Source: Rossellomorea marisflavi (GTDB lineage Bacteria; Bacillota; Bacilli; Bacillales; Bacillaceae_B). Taken from it: 64,000 nt of DNA. Where the stretch lies: the NCBI RefSeq assembly GCF_009806575.1, contig NZ_CP047095.1, positions 1,492,001 to 1,556,000 on the forward strand, written 5' to 3'. The notes beneath the pieces were generated by a model. The model did no database searches, was not told where the DNA came from, and saw only the letters and a program-made list of their open reading frames with translations. The first letter of the stretch is position 1. The number at the start of each line of letters is the position of its first letter. Positions 34,187 through 42,914 of the stretch are shown here, piece after piece. A program made the position numbers and the translations under genes.

Positions 34187-35259
34187 CAGTGATCACTCCT
34201 CGTAGGTGCAGACTGTGATGATAGATTCATGCAGTGGTCCAGGGGGATACGGCATATGCCGGGGGAATCGATCCCTCCTGCCTGCAAGAGTTTATGTCCC
34301 GGCTTTGAATTGATATCGAGAAGCCAAATGGAATGATCGGTACCGATTGTAATGTCGATGCCCAGTTCAAGCAGCGGGGAAAACCGGCTTTCCAGTTCCA
34401 ACGGAAGAATCGACAGAATTTCTTTCAGCTCCTCTTCTATCACTGCCCAGGGAGCCCCGGGATGCGTGGCTTTCCACTCGTCATAGGGAATATACATGGC
34501 TCCGGACGATACGTTGGTCAGGATGCCATCTTGGTTGCCGTACCTGAAGGCGCGGTGATGCTCCTTCCAATTCCCTTTTGTATCTTTCGCCATGTGGATC
34601 CGAAGGTCATATGGACGGTCTTGAACTGTATTGTCCAAGCGCCTTTGGATAAGAAAGGTATGCTTCTTCATTAAACGAAGGGCGAACCGCTTAAATTCAT
34701 CACGGTTGTGGAATGTATGGGAAAGGATCCCATCCTTTTTCGTCGTCCTGACGATAATCGAAGGCCCGTTTGTACGAAGATGATAGATACCGAATCCATG
34801 TGCACCGTCCACAGGCTTGATGATGGCTTCTTCTTCACGATTCAGGAAAGAGGTAAGGTCCTCTACTTTCTTTAGAAGACGGGTACCTGGGAGATAAGGT
34901 GCCAGAGGCCCTTTTAGAAGCTCTTCATAAAGTACCCATTTGTTTGGCAAACCGTAGCCGAGGAATGTAACATGGGGCTGCTGCTTCAACCATTGAACCA
35001 CAGCCTTTGCCTGCTGCTGCTTTCCTGCCTGGTAGTAGGTGCGGTCATATAAGTAGTCCGGGATCCGAAAGGCATCTTCCTTCCATGTCCCGGATTCCCG
35101 GCAGTACGTATAGCCTTCAATTCCTTCTGTAAAAGGAGAGAGGTCCTCCGGGGAAAACAAGTGCAGGTGAATCGGATACGACAGGGACTCCTTGCCGAGC
35201 CCTGAATAAAATGGATTCGCGGGATCGGGGTTCAACGTCAGGATGCCAAGATGATTCAT
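34186..35259 (-). CDS. YheC/YheD-family ATP-grasp protein, paralogue 2 (YheC-like)
   Basis: The 357-residue protein resembles B. subtilis YheC in length. Family features are AIIKPVDGAHGFGIYHL, FLIQRRLDN, YDLRIHMAKD and SIWLLDINSKPGHKLLQAGG. The metal ligand before Asn is Asp rather than Glu (LLDIN), a tolerated change. ATG 35259 is preferred to 35283 because GGAGGAGG lies just upstream and it gives a four-base overlap with paralogue 1. Confidence 0.87.
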   Translation of the reverse strand: MNHLGILTLNPDPANPFYSGLGKESLSYPIHLHLFSPEDLSPFTEGIEGYTYCRESGTWKEDAFRIPDYLYDRTYYQAGKQQQAKAVVQWLKQQPHVTFLGYGLPNKWVLYEELLKGPLAPYLPGTRLLKKVEDLTSFLNREEEAIIKPVDGAHGFGIYHLRTNGPSIIVRTTKKDGILSHTFHNRDEFKRFALRLMKKHTFLIQRRLDNTVQDRPYDLRIHMAKDTKGNWKEHHRAFRYGNQDGILTNVSSGAMYIPYDEWKATHPGAPWAVIEEELKEILSILPLELESRFSPLLELGIDITIGTDHSIWLLDINSKPGHKLLQAGGIDSPGICRIPLDHCMNLSSQSAPTRSDH

Positions 35260-36548
35260 TTTTCTTCCTCCTCCTCTTTCCATACGGAAACGCTATGATG
35301 ATACAACCCACGGACCGATGGTCTGACGGACTCAGAATGCTGGCTGGTGAGTTTACTTGGTTTGGAGTTCACTTCTATGATCCATGGTTTACCATCGGCA
35401 TCGATCCCGAGATCAATGCCGAACTCGGAAAATCGGCCTTCGAGCACCTCGGAAAGATAGACAGCTGCACTCAGGCTGAGGGCCTTCATATTCTCATGAA
35501 TGCCTTTAGAAACAGGCAGAATCTTGTTAAGGATGGTACGTGGTTTCGCCGTTTGTCCCCCACGATCGACATTTGAGACGAATTCGCCATCTCCGGCAAT
35601 CCGTGCCACCGATGAGAGGACCGTCCACTCCTGACCGATGCGGTGACACAGGATCCGAAAGTCCAGGGGCCGGCCTTCATACAGACAGAAAGGAATCGTC
35701 TCCTGGATGAGGTAGGTGGAATCCCTGCACCATGCACGCACTTTCTTCTCCAGTGACCGGTAGTCCCTGAAGGTCTGGTGATCGTTTCCCGGAAATGAAT
35801 TCTGTTGCACTTCCCACCGATCACCGGAGGTCGCCCTGATGATGTTCCTTCCTTTGCTGCCATGGATGTCCTTGATGAACACATCTCCAAATGATGAGAG
35901 CATCCCTTCCAGATGTTCGAGACCGCTGGCAGAGACGGGGATGTGTTCCTTTAGGAGCGGATGATTTTTCAGAGCTTGATCCACTTCGGACTTTGAGAGG
36001 AAACGGGTATTGAAAACAGTGGCCCCCGCTTCTTCCAAAGAAGTGACAGCGTGCTTGAAATGGTCTGTCGTCTCCAGTTTCCTGGAGGGAATGCGATTGT
36101 ATAGGACGCCTGGGGAAGGAACGGAACCAGCCTCCCATCTACCTTCTGAAAAGAGGAGTCCGGTCCCCTCCCTTTGGAGGAAAGAAGAAACAGGAAGCAA
36201 ATAAAGCAAGCCTCCATTTTGATGGAAGAATTGGTGGCACTCATGGGCATAGTCACCGAGGGATCCTGGCGTCTTGTTGATGAGGATCGCCGTAATGGGG
36301 CCAATACAGATCTCGGCACGTAGCCGATCGACGTGGATATGAAAGTCCCGATCATGTAATGCCTGCAGCCAGGGCAAGAAAGTCGTCAGAATCAGGTCAT
36401 CCGTCGGGGAGAGGAGGCACTCAACCCTTGCGGAAGTAGCACCAACCGACAGGGTGACACCCCCTTTGAGCATCCAGTCCTCCAAAAGGATGTCAGGGAT
36501 GTATATATGAGGTTCCTTACTTTTTTCGCATGCAATGTGGCATTTCAT
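35256..36548 (-). CDS. YheC/YheD-family ATP-grasp protein, paralogue 1
   Basis: A protein of about 430 residues, first in the operon. The ATP-grasp part shows VFIKDIHGSKGRNIIRA, YLIQETIPF, LDFRILCH and WIIEVNSKPSKLT. The start is uncertain: ATG 36548 follows GGGTGAT, and GTG 36557 is an alternative. The frame stays open to 36755 but would run over the divergent yheB start. No promoter of sigma-E type with correct spacing was found; a weak sigma-K-like CATAGTATG lies upstream. Confidence 0.85.
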   Translation of the reverse strand: MKCHIACEKSKEPHIYIPDILLEDWMLKGGVTLSVGATSARVECLLSPTDDLILTTFLPWLQALHDRDFHIHVDRLRAEICIGPITAILINKTPGSLGDYAHECHQFFHQNGGLLYLLPVSSFLQREGTGLLFSEGRWEAGSVPSPGVLYNRIPSRKLETTDHFKHAVTSLEEAGATVFNTRFLSKSEVDQALKNHPLLKEHIPVSASGLEHLEGMLSSFGDVFIKDIHGSKGRNIIRATSGDRWEVQQNSFPGNDHQTFRDYRSLEKKVRAWCRDSTYLIQETIPFCLYEGRPLDFRILCHRIGQEWTVLSSVARIAGDGEFVSNVDRGGQTAKPRTILNKILPVSKGIHENMKALSLSAAVYLSEVLEGRFSEFGIDLGIDADGKPWIIEVNSKPSKLTSQHSESVRPSVRGLYHHSVSVWKEEEEEK

Positions 36549-36677
36549 CCATATCACCCATTCCTCGTTTGCATAACACGTCAAAATACCCCTATAATGA
36601 CTTATTGGGCTATTGCTGATATAGCATACTATGTAGGCAGTCATAAAAGGTTCAAATGAACAGGAAAAGGCAGGTGC

Positions 36678-37823
36678 ATGTATGAGATGAATGCGTTCAT
36701 CCTCATTCTTTTCATGGTGGCAGTAGGGGCCCTGATTGGCGGAGTTACGAACCATCTGGCCATCAAGATGCTCTTCAGACCGTATCGGGCTTATTATATC
36801 GGGAAATTCCGTATTCCTTTTACTCCAGGTCTCATTCCCCGGAGAAGGGATGAACTGGCTGTATCAATGGGGAAAACCGTGGTGGATCATCTTCTCACAC
36901 CGGATAGTCTACAAAAAAAGCTTCTCAATCCGGCTTTTAAGGGAGAAACGGTCAAGTGGTTGAAAGCTGAACTCACCCCGATCTTCCAATCGGAGACACC
37001 CATTGAAGAATGGCTTGAAGAATTGAATATTCCCGTGAACACGATGATGATCCATGATTACCTTGATAAATGGATTGAAACGAAAGTGATCGAAACCAGA
37101 CTAAGCTATGCAAACCGTTCCTTAGGGGAGACCATCCCCTTTGATTGGAAGGAGAAAGCAGAAGAGAAGATTCCTGAGATCGTGACGATGATCGCAGGAA
37201 AGGCCGAAGACTATTTTACGAGTCCAGAAGGAAAAGCAAAGGTCAAGGTGATGATCGATGACTTCCTGAAAGAAAGGGGAATGCTCGGGAATATGCTCGG
37301 GATGTTCCTTGGGAATACGTCGGTTGCAGATAAAGTGCAGCCTGAGATCGTGAAGTTCATCAAGCATCCGGGAACACAGGAAATCCTCTTGAATCTGATA
37401 AGAAGTGAATGGGAGAAGCTCCAGGAAAAAACCGTCGGTGAATTGACCGGAAGCTTCTCGGACGAGGCGCTGGTCTCATCGGTTCAAAGCTATGCAAAAA
37501 GGACCCTGAAGATAGGTGAGTTCTTTGCTCGCCCCCTTGGAAGCGTCCTGTCTCGTCATGAAGAGACATTTTTCAATAAGCTCCTTCCAGCATGGGTGGA
37601 TCGTGGCACCGATCTTCTCGGACGCAAGCTCCCAGGGGTGATGGAGAAGATGAATCTTCAGGAGATTGTCCAGGAACAGGTGTCATCCTTCTCTGTGGGA
37701 AGGCTTGAGGAACTGGTCCTAGGCATTTCCAAGCGCGAGTTCAAGATGATCACGTACCTCGGTGCCCTGTTGGGTGGGATCATCGGGATCATCCAGGGGA
37801 TCTTTGCTCTTATGATCGGTTGA
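36678..37823 (+). CDS. yheB: YheB, DUF445 membrane protein
   Basis: A protein of about 381 residues with a membrane helix at each end and a large soluble middle. The N-terminal GALIGGVTNHLAIKMLFRPY followed by RIPFTPGLIPRRRDELA is the DUF445 hallmark. The C-terminal helix has the repeated GALLGGIIGIIQG. The molecular function is unknown. The start is ATG 36678 or 36687; the AGGTG ribosome binding site is too close to the first and a little far from the second. It is divergent from the yheC/D operon. Confidence 0.9.
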   Translation: MYEMNAFILILFMVAVGALIGGVTNHLAIKMLFRPYRAYYIGKFRIPFTPGLIPRRRDELAVSMGKTVVDHLLTPDSLQKKLLNPAFKGETVKWLKAELTPIFQSETPIEEWLEELNIPVNTMMIHDYLDKWIETKVIETRLSYANRSLGETIPFDWKEKAEEKIPEIVTMIAGKAEDYFTSPEGKAKVKVMIDDFLKERGMLGNMLGMFLGNTSVADKVQPEIVKFIKHPGTQEILLNLIRSEWEKLQEKTVGELTGSFSDEALVSSVQSYAKRTLKIGEFFARPLGSVLSRHEETFFNKLLPAWVDRGTDLLGRKLPGVMEKMNLQEIVQEQVSSFSVGRLEELVLGISKREFKMITYLGALLGGIIGIIQGIFALMIG

Positions 37824-37913
37824 GTAAAGAAAGGGTCATTCCTAGTATTCGGACACATAGTTTGTTATAGTGGGGATGAAGAAATACAGACAGATATTTT
37901 AGGAGGCTAAACC

Positions 37914-38267
37914 TTGGCTATCAACTTATATGATCAAGCAAACGAACTGGAGCGCGCACTCCGTCAAAGTGACGAGTTCCAACAGCTGAAAAACATGTAT
38001 GATGAAGTGAACAATGACGAATCTGCCAGCAAGATGTTCGAGAACTTCCGCAACATCCAGATGCAGCTTCAACAAAAACAAATGAGCGGTGAAGAAATTA
38101 CTCAGGAAGAAGTCGAGCAGGCTCAAAAGGCCGCCCAGCTTGTACAGCAACACGACAAAATCTCCAAACTCATGGAAGCAGAGCAGCGCATGAGCATGGT
38201 GATCACGGATTTGAATAAAGTCATCATGAAACCATTGGAAGAACTATACGGTTCCGTACAGCAATAA
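37914..38267 (+). CDS. yheA: YheA, YlbF/YmcA-family (DUF964) protein
   Basis: The 117-residue helical, glutamine-rich protein belongs to the YlbF/YmcA (Com_YlbF) family. In B. subtilis, YlbF and YmcA form the complex with YaaT that promotes RNase Y action; YheA itself is uncharacterised. The start is a TTG at 37914 with a perfect AGGAGG. Coiled-coil-like helices span most of the length. It is monocistronic. Confidence 0.88.
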   Translation: MAINLYDQANELERALRQSDEFQQLKNMYDEVNNDESASKMFENFRNIQMQLQQKQMSGEEITQEEVEQAQKAAQLVQQHDKISKLMEAEQRMSMVITDLNKVIMKPLEELYGSVQQ

Positions 38268-38277
38268 CATACATGAG

Positions 38278-38306
38278 ATCCCGACGGCAGACCCGGCGGG
38301 ATTTTT
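38278..38306 (+). terminator. Intrinsic terminator of yheA
   Basis: ATCCCG pairs with CGGGAT across a GC-rich loop, followed by five T residues. Confidence 0.75.
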
Positions 38307-38347
38307 CTGTGAGTGGATGCAAATTTCTGGCCTCCTTGACCTCCTTG

Positions 38348-38376
38348 TCATAATTGTCTATTCCTTTTCATAAATG
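38348..38376 (+). promoter_or_regulatory. Sigma-E promoter candidate of yhaX
   Basis: TCATAAT (38348-38354) and CATAAATG (38369-38376) are separated by 14 bp, close to the sigma-E consensus. yhaX is a sigma-E target in B. subtilis. Confidence 0.7.
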
Positions 38377-38411
38377 TAAAGAAAGCAGTAGACAACACTT
38401 AGGAGGACATC

Positions 38412-39284
38412 ATGATGATCTATAGAATGCTTGCCCTGAATATCGACGGTACAATCGTGAATCGAAGCGGAAAGATTGCGAAGGAAACGAAGGAGGCAAT
38501 TGAATACGTTCAACATAAAGGGGTTCCTGTCACACTCGTGACGAGCAGGAGCTTCAACTCTGCGAAGAAAGTGGCAAAATCTCTGAATCTAACTGGCCCC
38601 ATCATCACTCATGGGGGTGCCTATATCGCCTCCGAACTCGAAAAGCCACTCTATGTCAAAAAGATATCCGAAACCATCACCTATGAAATCGCCCATTTCC
38701 TTGAAGGATTCCCCTGTCAGATCCAGATGGCCCACGAAAGGCAGTCCATCATCGGGAAAACCAATTCCCCGTCCAAGGAGCTTGCCCGCTTATCGTGGCA
38801 GCGGGAATCCCGTCTTCTCTACAGTAAACAATATGTCGACTCCATCAGTGAGCATCTCACAGCAAATCCGATGACCGTACCGAAAATTTCCGTGATCCTG
38901 GAGCGGAAGGAAGATGTGTGGGATATCATCGCAGCACTCACAGCCATGTACGATGAGGTAGATGCCATCCCGACTTCTGAAAACAGTCTGGACATCGTTC
39001 CGAAAGGCGTGTCAAAACTTCGCGGTCTCATGTATCTGACGGAACGCTATGCGTTGAAGAAGGAGCAGGTCGTCATGGTCGGGGCGGGAGTTGACGATAT
39101 GGATGCCATGAGGTGCTGCGGTCTAGGTGTGGCCATGGGAGGGGCACCTGCAGAAGTGAGGAAGGCAGCGGACTGGGTGACGAGGAGCCAGCATGAAAAG
39201 GGGATCCCGTACTTCATCAGTGAAGTGTTCAGGAAACAGCATCCAATCCCTTTCCTTAAGAAGATGAACATCATTAAATCTTGA
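38412..39284 (+). CDS. yhaX: YhaX, Cof-type HAD protein with altered catalytic motifs
   Basis: The 290-residue protein has the Cof/HAD-IIB fold with an inserted cap. HAD motif I is normally DxDGT; here it is N10-I-D12-G-T, so the nucleophile Asp is Asn. Motif IV, normally GDxxND, reads GAGVDDMD (residues 224-231), losing the first Asp. The motif II Thr/Ser (TLVTSRS) and motif III Lys (GVSKLRGL) remain. Phosphatase activity is therefore doubtful. A sigma-E-type promoter upstream implies mother-cell expression. The AGGAGGAC ribosome binding site is strong. Confidence 0.85.
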   Translation: MMIYRMLALNIDGTIVNRSGKIAKETKEAIEYVQHKGVPVTLVTSRSFNSAKKVAKSLNLTGPIITHGGAYIASELEKPLYVKKISETITYEIAHFLEGFPCQIQMAHERQSIIGKTNSPSKELARLSWQRESRLLYSKQYVDSISEHLTANPMTVPKISVILERKEDVWDIIAALTAMYDEVDAIPTSENSLDIVPKGVSKLRGLMYLTERYALKKEQVVMVGAGVDDMDAMRCCGLGVAMGGAPAEVRKAADWVTRSQHEKGIPYFISEVFRKQHPIPFLKKMNIIKS

Positions 39285-39291
39285 TTGCCAA

Positions 39292-39320
39292 GGCCGGTTC
39301 CGATAGGGATCGGTCTTTTT
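39292..39320 (+). terminator. Intrinsic terminator of yhaX
   Basis: CCGAT and ATCGG pair around an AGGG loop, with extra outer pairs and five T residues following. Confidence 0.6.
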
Positions 39321-39403
39321 CGTACCGTCATGGACATTGACCATTCCCATCCCGTTCTTGTACACTTATAAATGCTTATCCAATTGTGAAAGGTGATTAC
39401 AAC

Positions 39404-40891
39404 GTGAATGTGTTAATTAGAGGCATAGAAGACGAACGATTTGAACGACCTCTTCGCTTGATTGCCAATTTATTCTTTGAAGAAACCAAGATCCATTTTG
39501 GCGAGTGCGATAATGCCGATCTGGAAATCCATATACATGTATCCGACACCGAGTCAATCCAGGCCCGTGCGGAAATCAAATCAGAACAGTCTCAGAAAGC
39601 GTTTTATGAAAAAGACTGGTTACCGTATGAAACGGAGAAGGAGCGATTCAGACAGCTGAAGACCGCCGTTTCCCATGTGTACCTGAACGTCCTGCAGGAG
39701 CTGACGGGCATTCAACAGAAATGGGGGATCCTGACGGGAATCAGACCGACGAAATTGATTCACAAACAGAACATGCTCGGACTTCAGGCAGAAGAGATCC
39801 ACCATAAGCTCAAAGAGGAGTATTTGATCACCGATGAAAAGATCGATCTCATGCAAAACATCGTGGATCGCCAGCTGTCCGTCGTGCCCGACCTGTACGA
39901 TGTGAGGGATGAAGTAAGCATCTACATCGGGATTCCATTTTGTCCGACGAAATGCGCCTACTGTACTTTCCCTGCCTACGCCATCCAGGGCAAGCAGGGC
40001 AGGGTGGATTCGTTCCTCGCCGGCCTGCATTATGAAATCCGGGAAATGGGACGGTGGATGAAGGAAAAGGGCGTGAAAATTACGACCATTTACTTTGGAG
40101 GCGGCACTCCGACTTCGATCACAGCGGAAGAGATGGATGCCTTGTATGAAGAAATGTACGACTCCTTCCCGGATGTGGACAAGGTGAGGGAAGTGACGGT
40201 GGAAGCAGGAAGACCCGATACCATCACGCCTGATAAATTGAAGGTATTGAACAAATGGAATATCGACCGGATCTCCATCAACCCTCAATCCTACACGCAG
40301 GAAACGCTGAAGGCGATCGGAAGGCATCATACGGTGGAAGAGACGATCGATAAGTTCCATCTTGCCAGGGAAATGGGCATGAATAATATCAATATGGATC
40401 TCATCATCGGACTTCCGGGCGAAGAACTTCCTGAACTGCAGCATTCCCTTGATGAAACCGAGAAGCTGATGCCGGAATCCTTGACGGTCCACACCCTTTC
40501 ATTCAAACGTGCATCAGAAATGACGAAGAATAAGGATAAATATAAGGTGGCCGATCGTCACGAGATCGGACGGATGATGAATCTTGCAGAGGAGTGGACT
40601 TCTGCTCACGGATACGAGCCCTATTACCTGTACCGCCAGAAGAACATCCTTGGAAATCTTGAGAACGTCGGTTATGCCCTGCCGGGTCAGGATAGTATCT
40701 ATAACATCATGATCATGGAAGAAGTGCAGACCATCATCGGGATCGGCTGCGGGGCAGCAAGTAAATTCATCGACCCTGAAACGGGGAAGATCACCCACTT
40801 TGCCAATCCGAAGGAACCGAATGCGTATAATCTGACATTCAAAGAGTACACAGACAAAAAAATCGACATCCTCGATGGATTGTTTTCTTGA
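39404..40891 (+). CDS. hemZ: Oxygen-independent coproporphyrinogen III oxidase-like radical SAM protein
   Basis: A 495-residue radical-SAM protein with the iron-sulfur motif CPTKCAYCTFP near residue 180, then YFGGGTPTS and EVTVEAGRPDTI, typical of HemN/HemZ. It would act in heme synthesis without oxygen, decarboxylating coproporphyrinogen III, though HemN-like proteins include heme chaperones. The length and N-terminal domain match B. subtilis HemZ. GTG 39404 is chosen because AAAGGTGA lies 7 nt upstream; GTG 39386 precedes the ribosome binding site. Confidence 0.92.
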   Translation: MNVLIRGIEDERFERPLRLIANLFFEETKIHFGECDNADLEIHIHVSDTESIQARAEIKSEQSQKAFYEKDWLPYETEKERFRQLKTAVSHVYLNVLQELTGIQQKWGILTGIRPTKLIHKQNMLGLQAEEIHHKLKEEYLITDEKIDLMQNIVDRQLSVVPDLYDVRDEVSIYIGIPFCPTKCAYCTFPAYAIQGKQGRVDSFLAGLHYEIREMGRWMKEKGVKITTIYFGGGTPTSITAEEMDALYEEMYDSFPDVDKVREVTVEAGRPDTITPDKLKVLNKWNIDRISINPQSYTQETLKAIGRHHTVEETIDKFHLAREMGMNNINMDLIIGLPGEELPELQHSLDETEKLMPESLTVHTLSFKRASEMTKNKDKYKVADRHEIGRMMNLAEEWTSAHGYEPYYLYRQKNILGNLENVGYALPGQDSIYNIMIMEEVQTIIGIGCGAASKFIDPETGKITHFANPKEPNAYNLTFKEYTDKKIDILDGLFS

Positions 40892-40922
40892 GAGGCTGTG
40901 ACGAAAGTGAGTTAGTCATAGT

Positions 40923-40970
40923 AAAACCCGAATTCATTTGCCTACGATCAGGCAAAATGGTTCGGGTTTT
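40923..40970 (+). terminator. Two-step hairpin terminator after hemZ
   Basis: AAAACCCGAA pairs with TTCGGGTTTT and, inside it, TTTGCCT pairs with AGGCAAA. A T-rich exit follows. It may be part of the degenerate repeat that continues to about 41075. Confidence 0.75.
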
Positions 40971-40987
40971 AATTTGTTTCATGGCCA

Positions 40988-41075
40988 TCATTGTTTCCAG
41001 CGGTTGCTTGGAGTGCAAGACGAACGCTCCAGCGGGAAGAGTAGCTTATCACGGAAAGCGAACATCATGAGCGGT
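40988..41075. repeat. Degenerate copy of a dispersed Bacillus repeat
   Basis: The segment from CAGCGGTTGCTTGGAGTGCAAG through GCGGGAAGAG to CGGAAAGCGAACATCATGAG closely resembles, from memory, the ends of a GC-rich repeat found many times in Bacillus genomes. Its middle is missing here, so this looks like an internally deleted relic. The rest of the 404-bp gap between hemZ and the acyl-CoA ligase gene (40892-41295) holds the terminator above and no credible gene. I cannot verify the family without a search. Confidence 0.5.
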
Positions 41076-41295
41076 ATAAAGAACCGATACTGAACGGGTT
41101 CGGCTACCTTTTCAGTTTTATCCCACCCTCTTTGATTTTTAGATGATTGTCGAAATCATGGGAGAGAAAGAGGATTCGGAATAAGAAAATCGAATAAGTA
41201 AGGAGGATGGTTTTGTAAGCGATTACTTCGTCGTGACAATCGTGCCTGCGCTTCACCTGTACCAGTCCATATAAAGACAAAGGGGAGATACGTTT

Positions 41296-42912
41296 ATGAT
41301 GCAGACGCCTTTACTTCTAACAGCGATGATGGAACGAGCAGAAAAGTTTTACCCTGAAAAGCACATCGTTTCAAGGACCGAATCCGGCATTCACCGCTTC
41401 ACCTATAAAGAATGGGGAAAAAGGACGAGGAGACTCGGGAGCGTCCTGAAGGACCTCGGGGTCGAGGAAGGGGATAAGGTTGGGACCCTTGCGTGGAATC
41501 ACCACCGTCACCTTGAAGCCTACTTCGCAATCCCATGCATCGGCGCAGTCCTTCATACCATCAATATCAGGCTGTCCCCTCAGCATATCGTGTATATCAT
41601 CAATCATGCAAAAGACAGGGTGCTCCTCGTGGATCCCGATCTTCTACCACTGGTGGAAAAGATCAGGGATCAGATTCCCCATGTCGAGTCCATCATCGTC
41701 ATGACGGACGGTGGAATGCCTGAATCGCCCATTGAAGGCCTGCATCATTATGAAGAGCTGCTGGAGAAAGGTGATCCGACCTTTTCCTTCAGACATGATC
41801 TCGACGAAAATGCCCCTGCCGGGATGTGCTATACTTCTGCGACAACAGGGAATCCGAAAGGGGTCGTATACTCCCATCGGGGCATCGTCCTCCATGCCAT
41901 GGCCCTTGGGCTTGCCGATACAACCGGTCTCATGGAGAGGGATGTGGCCCTCCCTGTCGTACCGATGTTCCATGTGAACGCTTGGGGTCTCCCGTTCGCA
42001 TCCGTCTGGTTCGGTACGACACAGGTACTGCCGGGACCTTACTTCACCCCTGGATTGCTCGCTCAACTGATGGAAAAGGAGAAGGTGACCGTGGCTGCCG
42101 GAGTACCGACCATTTGGCTTGGGCTCTTAAGGGAACTTGAAGAGAATACCTATGATTTATCTTCGGTCCGGTATCTCCTTTGCGGCGGATCTGCAGCCCC
42201 GAGGGGGATGATCAAAGCATTTGAAGAGAAGCACGGGATTCCTTTCATGCATGCCTACGGAATGACGGAAACAAGTCCCCTTGCCGTCGTGGCATCAATG
42301 AAGAGTCAGCACGACGTGTTATCAGACGAAGAAAGGTTTGACGTCAAAGCCAAACAAGGCATCCTTGTTCCGGGTCTTGAAATGAAGGTCATCGGGAAGG
42401 ACGGGGAAGTGGAGTGGAATGGCAGGGAAATGGGCGAGCTTGCCTTAAGGGGACCATGGATTGCGTCAGAGTACTACCAGGATGACCGGACAGAGGATGC
42501 TTTCCGTGACGGCTGGCTCCACACCGGTGATGTGGTGACGATTGATGAGGAAGGGTATATCAAGATCGTGGATCGGACGAAGGACCTGATCAAGTCAGGA
42601 GGAGAGTGGATCTCATCTGTTGACCTGGAAAATGCCCTGATGTCCCACGAAGACGTCTTTGAAGCTGCAGTTGTTGCAGTGCCTCACGAGGAATGGCAGG
42701 AACGTCCTGTCGCATGTGTCGTTCTGAAAGATGCCGAGAAACGGGCGGTCACAGAGGACGAAATCATCGACTTCCTGCGTCCGCAGTTTGCGAAGTGGTG
42801 GTTGCCAGACAAGGTGATCTTCATGAAGGAGATTCCGAAGACATCGGTCGGTAAATTCCTGAAGATGGCCCTGAGAGATGAAATACACAATAAAATAAGC
42901 CAGGAGGACTAA
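41296..42912 (+). CDS. Fatty-acid--CoA ligase (AMP-forming)
   Basis: The 538-residue adenylate-forming enzyme activates a medium- or long-chain fatty acid to acyl-CoA. The ATP-binding P-loop reads TSATTGNPKGV (A in place of the more usual G), the A5 motif is AYGMTETSP, the A7 motif is DGWLHTGDV and the A10 lysine is in PKTSVGKFLK. It is close to the AlkK-type medium-chain ligases. It runs into an enoyl-CoA hydratase two bases downstream, so the pair probably serves fatty acid breakdown. Confidence 0.88.
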   Translation: MMQTPLLLTAMMERAEKFYPEKHIVSRTESGIHRFTYKEWGKRTRRLGSVLKDLGVEEGDKVGTLAWNHHRHLEAYFAIPCIGAVLHTINIRLSPQHIVYIINHAKDRVLLVDPDLLPLVEKIRDQIPHVESIIVMTDGGMPESPIEGLHHYEELLEKGDPTFSFRHDLDENAPAGMCYTSATTGNPKGVVYSHRGIVLHAMALGLADTTGLMERDVALPVVPMFHVNAWGLPFASVWFGTTQVLPGPYFTPGLLAQLMEKEKVTVAAGVPTIWLGLLRELEENTYDLSSVRYLLCGGSAAPRGMIKAFEEKHGIPFMHAYGMTETSPLAVVASMKSQHDVLSDEERFDVKAKQGILVPGLEMKVIGKDGEVEWNGREMGELALRGPWIASEYYQDDRTEDAFRDGWLHTGDVVTIDEEGYIKIVDRTKDLIKSGGEWISSVDLENALMSHEDVFEAAVVAVPHEEWQERPVACVVLKDAEKRAVTEDEIIDFLRPQFAKWWLPDKVIFMKEIPKTSVGKFLKMALRDEIHNKISQED

Positions 42913-42914
42913 TC

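Noticed and set aside
36600..36670. Sigma-K- or sigma-E-like promoter for the yheC/D operon (CATAGTATG on the minus strand)
   Set aside because: The -10 has a mismatch in the final TA and no -35 at the right distance was convincing.
41296..42912. TSATTG in place of TSGTTG in the acyl-CoA ligase P-loop as a sign of inactivation
   Set aside because: The G-to-A change is common in the medium-chain ligase group, and all other motifs are intact.
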